DNA of 5,014 bases from positions 1-5,014 of the forward strand of contig JACPRG010000068.1 in NCBI GenBank assembly GCA_016190025.1. The letters run 5' to 3'. The notes below the pieces were generated by a model. It ran no database searches and was not told the DNA's origin. It worked only from the letters and a program-made list of their open reading frames with translations. A program made the position numbers and the translations under genes. This document shows, piece after piece, positions 1-4,411 of the stretch. Origin of the DNA: Candidatus Tectimicrobiota bacterium (GTDB lineage Bacteria > UBA8248 > JACPRG01). The number at the start of each line of letters is the position of its first letter. Within the stretch, counting starts at the first letter, position 1.

Positions 1-91
1 ATGAATGCGACACCCCCCGGCAGATGTTCATGCCCCAAGGAGGGCGTAGAGATGACTGGGCTCGACCCCACCCAACCGCCGGAGGTCCCGT

Positions 92-185
92 TGACACGTC
101 GCGCTTTCAGAGATGACACGTCGCGCTTTCAGAGATGACACGTCGCGCTTTCAGAGATGACACGTCGCGCTTTCAGAGATGACAC
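92..185. repeat. Perfect 22-bp direct tandem repeat, four copies plus a 6-nt partial
   Basis: Copies lie at 92-113, 114-135, 136-157 and 158-179 and are identical; a fifth begins at 180 and breaks off after TGACAC at 185. The unit begins TGACACG and ends TCAGAGA. There are no spacers, so it is not a CRISPR array. Because 22 is not a multiple of 3, the TGA that opens each unit falls in all three forward frames in turn, and the CTGAAAG on the complement does the same there, so the array stops translation in all six frames. Period 22 is close to two helical turns, which would put a bound protein on one face of the DNA. Possible roles, all inferred, are a multi-repeat transposon end, an iteron-like binding array, or a neutral expansion. 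Confidence 0.95.
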
Positions 186-213
186 AGGCGGGCGGATACC
201 CTTCGCGCTGCTC

Positions 214-237
214 CGGGCGGGGGTCCCTCCCCGCCCG
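214..237. repeat. Short GC-rich inverted repeat (hairpin)
   Basis: A 9-bp perfect stem (CGGGCGGGG at 214-222 against CCCCGCCCG at 229-237) closes a 6-nt loop. No T-run follows on either strand, so it does not look like an intrinsic terminator. It is the first of four consecutive palindromes in the gene-free left end. In DNA this GC-rich a single stem of this kind is weak evidence; its interest comes from the cluster. Confidence 0.6.
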
Positions 238-240
238 TCC

Positions 241-285
241 GTAGGGGCGCACGGAGGTCGCGGACCTCAAGCCGTGCGCCCCTGC
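241..285. repeat. Long nested palindrome of the GTAGGGGCG...CGCCCCT type
   Basis: The outer arms AGGGGCGCACGG (243-254) and CCGTGCGCCCCT (272-283) are perfect over 12 bp and extend by a G-U and a G-C pair to 241/285. Directly inside, AGGTC (255-259) pairs with GACCT (263-267) around a GCG loop, leaving CAAG (268-271) as a one-sided bulge. A stem this long is unlikely by chance even in GC-rich DNA. Palindromes starting GTAGGGGCG and ending CGCCCCTAC resemble REP/MITE-like intergenic repeats known from many environmental bacterial genomes; membership here is by resemblance only. No poly-T tract follows, so a terminator role is not supported. Confidence 0.75.
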
Positions 286-362
286 CTGTTGAGGGGATCG
301 CCGCAACCGGGCAGGTTCAGGACCCGCCCTTACGTGTTGACCACGAGGAATTCAATGTGGGG

Positions 363-409
363 GCCGGTCCCAAGCCTGCCCTCTGCGAAGGCTGGGGGTA
401 CCGGCCCGA
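363..409. repeat. Imperfect long inverted repeat
   Basis: GGGCCGGT (363-370) pairs perfectly with ACCGGCCC (402-409). Inside it, AGCC (375-378) pairs with GGCT (392-395), and the CCC at 371-373 can pair with Gs in 396-400 with small bulges, leaving a loop of about 13 nt. It lies between the REP-like palindrome at 241-285 and the hairpin at 441-498. No gene overlaps it. Function is unknown. Confidence 0.55.
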
Positions 410-440
410 TTTGAAGCGCGAGGAAAAGTTTTCGGGGGGG

Positions 441-498
441 GCCAGGGGGCGGCTTGCAAGGCTTGTCCCGAGCGAAGCCGAAGGAAGCGCCCCCTGGC
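441..498 (-). terminator. Large hairpin downstream of gcvP, possible weak 3' end signal
   Basis: GCCAGGGGGCG (441-451) and CGCCCCCTGGC (488-498) form an 11-bp perfect stem around a 36-nt insert that itself contains a REP-like motif. It starts about 65 nt beyond the gcvP stop. On the minus strand the closing arm is followed by a C-rich run and then CTTTTCC, so the T-tract is short and displaced by roughly a dozen bases. It is therefore a poor match to an intrinsic terminator. It could instead protect the mRNA 3' end or simply be a repeat insertion. No better terminator was found between here and gcvP. Confidence 0.35.
460..485. repeat. REP-like motif GTCCCGAGCGAAGCC inside the 441-498 stem
   Basis: The block at 465-485 (GTCCCGAGCGAAGCCGAAGGA, given in parts: GTCCCGAGCG then AAGCCGAAGGA) resembles a dispersed repeat that in many environmental genomes reads CCTTCGACTTCGCTCAGG on one strand. 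Its translation as L-R-S-G-Q-A on the minus strand is a familiar sign of that repeat. GGCTT (460-464) and AAGCC (475-479) give a small 5-bp hairpin. The match is from memory of the repeat's general form; copy number in this genome cannot be seen from one window. Confidence 0.55.
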
Positions 499-563
499 GG
501 CCCAGAGGATTCCTCCCATGACCCATCCGCCCATCGCCGTCCTCGGCGGAAGCTCTCAGTCTC

Positions 564-3500
564 TCACGCGGCGCTTGTCTGGAACTCCCGGTGGGCCTGG
601 AGGATCCGCTTCCAGATCTCCCGCGTGGTCATCTTGTCGAGATCGGCGACGGCGACGCGGTTCTCCAGAACCACGGGCAGGCCGCGCACGGGCTCGCTGG
701 AGCGGAGGTCTTTGTTCATCGCTGTCTCGTCCACCCGGTCGATGGGCGTGAAGTGCGGGACGCTCTCCAGAACCTCGGGGTTCTCGTGGACGATCTGGTA
801 GATCGTGAGGACGACCTCCGCGAACCGGTCCAGCTCCGCCTTGGAGTAGCTCTCCGTGGGCTCCACCATCAGGCCGTACACCTCGGGGAAGGCGACCGTC
901 GGGGCGTGCAGGCCGAAATCCAGAAACAGCTTGCCGACGCGCGGGATAACCACGGCGCGCTTGGCGCCCGCCGCCTCGATCCGGGCGAAGCTGTCCGGGC
1001 TCAGGGTGAGGATGAACTCGTGCATCCGGGGCGTCTTCTCCGCGTCGGCCGGCAGCGTGGGATAGCGCTCCGAGAGCCTCTTGTAGAGATAGCGGGCGGA
1101 GAGGACGGCGACCGCCGACATGCGCCGGACCCCCTCCCGCCCCAGGGCGCGCAGGTACGCATAGCAGCGGACCTTGTGGGCGAAGTTGCCGTAGTGGCGG
1201 TGGACGGAGCCGATGGACCTCGGCGGCTTGGCGAGCCGGTAGCCCCCTTCGCCCTTGACCGCCTGGAGGCCCGGCAGATAGTCGGCCAGGCGCTCGCTCA
1301 CGGCCACGAAGGCGTCCCCCGGCCCCCCCCCGCCGTGCGGGATCGTCCAGGTCTTGTGGGTGTTGTTGTGGACGGCGTCCACGCCAAGCTTGCCGAGATC
1401 GACCCACCCGGCGATGGCGTTCATGTTGGCCCCGTCCATGTACACCAGGCCGCCCGCGCCGTGAATCAGCTCCGCCATTTCCTGAAACCGCGTCTCCAGG
1501 ATCCCGGAGGTGTTGGGGTTCGTGACCATCACCCCGCAGATCCGCTCCCCGTGCGTCTCGACCAGGGACCGCAGGTGGTCCATGTCCATCCGGCCGGCGG
1601 CGTCCGACTCGATCAGGACGACCCCGCGGGGGAGGCCGTCCGCGACCCGGCTGTGAAAGCCCGCCATGGTGGCCGTGGCCGGGTTGGTGCCGTGGGCCGT
1701 CCGGGGGATCAGGATCACGTCCCGGTTCCGGTCGCCCCGGTCCCGGTGGTAGGCCTGGAACATCTTGATGCCCACCAGCTCGCCCTGGGCGCCCGCCACG
1801 GGCTGGGTGGTGACGGCCGCGAGGCCCGTCACGGCCTTGAAGTACTCCTGCGTGGCGTACAGGACCTCCAGCGAGCCCTGGGCGTCCTCCTCGGGCGCCT
1901 CGGGATGGAGGCCCGTGAAGCCCGGCAGAGAGGCGGCCCAGTCGTTGATGTAGGGGTTGTACTTCATCGTGCAGGAGCCGAGGGCGTAGATGTTGTCGTC
2001 CGGGCTCACGTTCTGCCGGCCGAGCTTGTCGTAGTACGCCTTGAGCTCCTCCAGCCCGACGCGCGGCAGGTCGAGTTTCCTCTTCCGCAGGTGCCGGTCG
2101 GGGACCTCCTTCGGGCCCGCGGAGGGCGCGCCCGCCCGGGCGAACCGGGCCTGGAAGAACCCGGAGAGCCTTTTCAGGTCCGCCTCCGCGTGGAGGTCGG
2201 AGAAGGAGATCAGGAGGTGCTCGCCGCGGGAGCCTTCGATGCGCGGAGAGACGTCCACGCCGACCTGGATGTCCGCCTCCCTCGCCGCGGCGATCAGCTC
2301 CTTGGCCGGGACGGGAAGCCTCAGGACGAACTCGTTGAAGAAGGGCGACTCGGGGAAGGCCAGCGACACGCCCTCGAATCCGCACAGGGCCCTGGCGGCG
2401 GAGAGGGCGTTTTTCCGCGCCGTCCCGCAGGCCTCCCCCAGGCCCTCGGCCCCCCGCTCCAGCAAGGCGGCCCCCGCGAGGGTGGCGATGAAGGCCTGGT
2501 TGGAGCAGATGTTGGAGGTCGCCTTGTCCCGGCGGATGTGCTGCTCCCGGGTGGCAAGGACGATGGCGTAGGCGTCCCGGCCCTTGAGGTCCTTGCCCTT
2601 CCCCACGAAGCGGCCCGCGGTCTGGCGGATGTCGTTGCGGTTCTCCTTCGTGAAGCGGATGCCGAAGACGCCGAGACCGGGCCCCCCGTAGTTCGGGCCG
2701 ATGGCCAGGTGCTGGCCCTCGGCCACGAACATGTCCGCCCCCTTGCGGCCGAAGTCGACGGGCGGCTTGAGGCCCCCCGGGCCGAGGAGGATCGGGTCGA
2801 TGACCGCGATGCTCTTCACCCCCAGCTCCCTCGCCAGGTCAGTCAGCTCGTCCACGTCCTCCAGGTTCCCCAGGCAGTTCGCCTGCGGGAAGCAGAGGGC
2901 GGCGAGCTCCTTGCCCGCCTCCTTCGCCAGGGCCGCCACCCCCGCCACGGAGAGCTTCCCGGTCCGGGAGTCCAGGGGCTGCACCCGGATGCCCAGGTCC
3001 GTGTCCCGGGCCAGCGTCCCCAGGACCTCGATGTCCCCCGGGTAGAGAGAGCCGGCGGCGATGGCGGTGGCCGACCCCGGGACCAGGCGCTGGGCGCATT
3101 TGATGGCCTCAAAGAGCGCGGTGGCGCGGTCGTAAAAGGAGGCGTTCACGGCCTCAAAGCCCGTGACGGCCGCAATGGCGCACTGATAGAGCCAGTGGGA
3201 GATGAGCGTCCCCTGGCTGCGCTCCGGCTGATAGGGGGTGTAGGAGGTGGTCAGCTTGCGGATGCCCAGGACGTGGGGGACGATCCACGGGACCCGGTAC
3301 TGGGGCAAGCCGTCCCCCAGGAAGGAGAGCCTCACCCGGTTCTTCTGGGACAGCTCGAACAGGTGACTTTGGAGGGAGGAATAATCGAGCTCTTCGGGGA
3401 TCCCCACATCGCCCTCGAAGCGGCAGTCCGGGGGGACGTGGTCATAGAGGGCCTCGAGACTCTCCACGCCGATCTCCCGGAGCATGGCCCGGATGTCTTC

Positions 3501-3593
3501 CTCGCCGGCCGAGATGTAGTGGCGCTTGAGCTCGCGGGGGAGCTTGGCGGGATCGTAACCCAGGGGCGGCGCTTTGGTCTGCCTTTGAGCCAT
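564..3593 (-). CDS. gcvP: Glycine dehydrogenase (decarboxylating), fused GcvPA-GcvPB P-protein
   Basis: PLP-dependent P-protein of the glycine cleavage system. It decarboxylates glycine and passes the aminomethyl group to the lipoyl arm of GcvH; the location is cytoplasmic. From the chosen start it has 1009 residues. Residues ~25-485 match GcvPA: SYTPYQPERSQGT (117-129), NASFYDRATA (150-159), TREQHIRRDKATSNICSNQ (348-366). Residues ~505-1009 match GcvPB: ALGSCTMKYNPYIND (537-551), TAHGTNPAT (632-640), YMDGANMN (718-725), THKTWTIPHGGGGPG (745-759) with K747 the expected Schiff-base lysine, and MVEPTE (909-914). Separate Bacillus-type subunits are about 450 and 490 residues, so this is a head-to-tail fusion. 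The linker (~485-510) is short and appears to lack the usual first ~40 residues of GcvPB. About 40 extra residues follow the usual GcvPB end. The ATG at 3593 was chosen for its GGAG (9 nt) and GAGG (4 nt) upstream; the frame stays open to 3758, but that extension is low-complexity and unlike the family. The usual YDG of GcvPA is YDR here (R156). Function is well supported; the exact start is less certain. Confidence 0.95.
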   Translation of the reverse strand: MAQRQTKAPPLGYDPAKLPRELKRHYISAGEEDIRAMLREIGVESLEALYDHVPPDCRFEGDVGIPEELDYSSLQSHLFELSQKNRVRLSFLGDGLPQYRVPWIVPHVLGIRKLTTSYTPYQPERSQGTLISHWLYQCAIAAVTGFEAVNASFYDRATALFEAIKCAQRLVPGSATAIAAGSLYPGDIEVLGTLARDTDLGIRVQPLDSRTGKLSVAGVAALAKEAGKELAALCFPQANCLGNLEDVDELTDLARELGVKSIAVIDPILLGPGGLKPPVDFGRKGADMFVAEGQHLAIGPNYGGPGLGVFGIRFTKENRNDIRQTAGRFVGKGKDLKGRDAYAIVLATREQHIRRDKATSNICSNQAFIATLAGAALLERGAEGLGEACGTARKNALSAARALCGFEGVSLAFPESPFFNEFVLRLPVPAKELIAAAREADIQVGVDVSPRIEGSRGEHLLISFSDLHAEADLKRLSGFFQARFARAGAPSAGPKEVPDRHLRKRKLDLPRVGLEELKAYYDKLGRQNVSPDDNIYALGSCTMKYNPYINDWAASLPGFTGLHPEAPEEDAQGSLEVLYATQEYFKAVTGLAAVTTQPVAGAQGELVGIKMFQAYHRDRGDRNRDVILIPRTAHGTNPATATMAGFHSRVADGLPRGVVLIESDAAGRMDMDHLRSLVETHGERICGVMVTNPNTSGILETRFQEMAELIHGAGGLVYMDGANMNAIAGWVDLGKLGVDAVHNNTHKTWTIPHGGGGPGDAFVAVSERLADYLPGLQAVKGEGGYRLAKPPRSIGSVHRHYGNFAHKVRCYAYLRALGREGVRRMSAVAVLSARYLYKRLSERYPTLPADAEKTPRMHEFILTLSPDSFARIEAAGAKRAVVIPRVGKLFLDFGLHAPTVAFPEVYGLMVEPTESYSKAELDRFAEVVLTIYQIVHENPEVLESVPHFTPIDRVDETAMNKDLRSSEPVRGLPVVLENRVAVADLDKMTTREIWKRILQAHREFQTSAA

Positions 3594-3611
3594 TCGCCTC
3601 GTCTCCAGCCG
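3594..3611 (-). promoter_or_regulatory. Ribosome binding site deciding the gcvP start
   Basis: On the minus strand the bases before ATG 3593 read CTGGAGACGAGGCGA. GGAG lies 9 nt and GAGG 4 nt from the start codon, either of which can pair with the 16S tail. The upstream in-frame candidate starts near 3656 and 3758 would add 21 or 55 residues that are glycine/arginine-rich and unlike any P-protein N-terminus, so this site is preferred. Confidence 0.6.
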
Positions 3612-3635
3612 ATCGGATATTTCCCGTTCTTTCCA

Positions 3636-3653
3636 GCCGGGGGGCCCCCCGGC
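3636..3653. repeat. Perfect 18-bp palindrome in the gcvH-gcvP spacer
   Basis: GCCGGGGGG (3636-3644) is followed immediately by its exact complement CCCCCCGGC (3645-3653). It sits 43 nt upstream of the gcvP ATG, in the 188-nt spacer. As RNA it would fold with a minimal loop; as DNA it is a symmetric site that a dimeric regulator could bind. No T-run follows it, so a terminator is unlikely. Its function is unknown, and a GC-rich background lowers its significance. Confidence 0.5.
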
Positions 3654-3737
3654 CATCGAGTCCGCGATCCAATTGGCTCTCCCCCCAATCCACCCCAACG
3701 AAAACGCCGGAAAGCGGAGGCCGCCGCCGAGCCCCAG

Positions 3738-3751
3738 CGGCCCGAAGGCCG
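3738..3751 (-). promoter_or_regulatory. cUUCGg tetraloop hairpin just after gcvH
   Basis: The minus-strand transcript reads CGGCC-UUCG-GGCCG, a 5-bp GC stem closed by the very stable C(UUCG)G tetraloop, 30 nt beyond the gcvH stop codon. No U-run follows, so it is not a standard intrinsic terminator. Such hairpins in operon spacers can act as 3' end stabilisers or processing sites and give unequal amounts of the two gene products. That role is inferred and would fit a system needing more H-protein than P-protein. Confidence 0.4.
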
Positions 3752-3781
3752 GACGCATCGCCCGGGGGCGGGCGCCCGGCG

Positions 3782-4171
3782 CTAGCCGCTCTCCTCCTTA
3801 ACGAACGTCTGGTAATCGTCGGCCGAGAGAAGCTCGTCGAGCTCCGATCGGTCGGACATCTCGATGACAATCATCCAGCCGTTCTCGTAGGGATCGGAGT
3901 TGATGATGTCCGGCTGGTCTTCGAGGGCGCTGTTGACCGCCTTGACCGTGCCCGAAACCGGGGCGAATATGTCAGAAACCGCCTTCACCGATTCCACCAC
4001 GCCGAAGGTGCTGCCAGTCTCCAGCTCTGTCCCCACTTCCGGAAGCTCCACGAACACAACGTCGCCCAATTGGCTTTGGGCATAATCGGTGATGCCGACG
4101 CGGACGGTGCTCCCCTCGACGAGCGCCCATTCGTGTTCCTTGGAGTACAGCAAATCTCCCGGAAACTCCAT
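3782..4171 (-). CDS. gcvH: Glycine cleavage system H-protein (lipoyl carrier)
   Basis: Small lipoylated shuttle protein that carries the aminomethyl group between P-, T- and L-proteins in the cytoplasm. The product is 129 residues, the usual length for GcvH. It shows the conserved N-terminus YSKEHEW (9-15), then VRVGITDYAQSQLGD (23-37), VELPEVG (41-47) and the lipoylation motif GVVESVKAVSD (57-67), with K63 the expected lipoyl lysine. The C-terminal part NSDPYENGWMIVIEM is also typical. The ATG at 4171 is preceded by a strong GGAG-AA-GGGGAG purine run and places YSKEHEW at the expected distance. The frame is open upstream to a GTG at 4327, but that stretch is arginine/lysine-rich filler and not part of the family. 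It lies upstream of gcvP in the same direction, so the two very likely work as one H-P unit, although 188 nt separate them. Confidence 0.97.
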   Translation of the reverse strand: MEFPGDLLYSKEHEWALVEGSTVRVGITDYAQSQLGDVVFVELPEVGTELETGSTFGVVESVKAVSDIFAPVSGTVKAVNSALEDQPDIINSDPYENGWMIVIEMSDRSELDELLSADDYQTFVKEESG

Positions 4172-4187
4172 CGTTCTCCCCTTCTCC
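4172..4187 (-). promoter_or_regulatory. Strong ribosome binding site of gcvH
   Basis: The minus strand reads GGAGAAGGGGAGAACG directly before ATG 4171. GGAG lies 4 nt from the start codon and a second GGAG 12 nt away. This purine run supports the ATG at 4171 over the upstream in-frame GTG at 4327, which would add 52 residues not seen in the H-protein family. Confidence 0.7.
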
Positions 4188-4223
4188 AGTTGGCGGCCGT
4201 TTCGCCACCCCCGCCGTTTCCCC

Positions 4224-4240
4224 AAGCGCCCCGGGCGCTT
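4224..4240. repeat. Near-perfect palindrome in the gcvH leader
   Basis: AAGCGCCC (4224-4231) and GGGCGCTT (4233-4240) are exact complements around one central base. It lies 53 nt upstream of the gcvH ATG, within the presumed leader. It could form a 7-bp hairpin with a 3-nt loop in the mRNA or serve as a symmetric operator. No family of regulator can be named from the sequence. Confidence 0.45.
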
Positions 4241-4327
4241 CCCCGCTTTCCACCGCCCGAAGCCAGGGCGGGGCGGAATCTCTCCTTTTTCGATTTGTCC
4301 CTTTCGCTGCCGGCGGATTCCGGCCAC

Positions 4328-4357
4328 ACCCTAATCCCAGGCCGGCGGCCTCGTCAA
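4328..4357 (-). promoter_or_regulatory. Possible sigma-70-type promoter for gcvH-gcvP
   Basis: On the minus strand TTGACG (4352-4357) matches the -35 consensus at five of six positions. After an 18-nt spacer, TAGGGT (4328-4333) matches the -10 box only at T1, A2 and T6. If used, transcription would begin near 4320 and give a leader of about 150 nt before gcvH. It lies just downstream of the acyl-CoA dehydrogenase stop, a sensible place for a promoter serving gcvH and gcvP independently. The weak -10 box makes this tentative. Confidence 0.3.
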
Positions 4358-4411
4358 GAGGGTGAGACGGCCCCCGCCGCCCGCAGCCGCGCTCCCGCTT
4401 CACGCGCCCCC

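Larger units (their letters stand above)
186..563. other. Gene-free region with clustered palindromes
   Basis: No credible coding region was found on either strand between the tandem array and the end of gcvP. The open frames present are short and of low-complexity proline/arginine composition, and they lack recognisable domains. The content is instead four inverted repeats at 214-237, 241-285, 363-409 and 441-498, plus a G8 tract at 434-441. Bases 1-91, left of the array, also hold no recognised gene. Confidence 0.6.

Noticed and set aside
91..119. TTGACA at 91-96 as a plus-strand promoter -35 box
   Set aside because: The position 17 nt downstream reads TGACAC, which does not resemble a -10 box, and there is no gene to serve.
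92..185. CRISPR array
   Set aside because: The repeat copies abut directly with no unique spacers, and no cas genes are present.
157..414. An 85-codon plus-strand frame starting in the tandem repeat
   Set aside because: No ribosome site is evident, the composition is Pro/Arg-rich, and it runs through several palindromes; it is very unlikely to be coding.
556..2385. A 609-codon minus-strand frame overlapping gcvP
   Set aside because: It is a shifted frame of gcvP, dominated by Arg, Gly and Pro, with no family motif.
591..3785. A 1064-codon open frame on the plus strand opposite gcvP
   Set aside because: It is the mirror of a long high-GC gene, with Val/Asp/Arg-rich composition and no recognisable domain, whereas the minus strand has unmistakable P-protein motifs.
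4172..4327. An N-terminal extension of GcvH from the GTG at 4327
   Set aside because: The 52 added residues are basic, low-complexity and unlike H-proteins, and a strong ribosome site lies at the internal ATG.
4172..4330. Glycine riboswitch in front of gcvH
   Set aside because: Only a GGAGAGA start-like segment is present; the conserved aptamer core and tandem arrangement were not found by eye.
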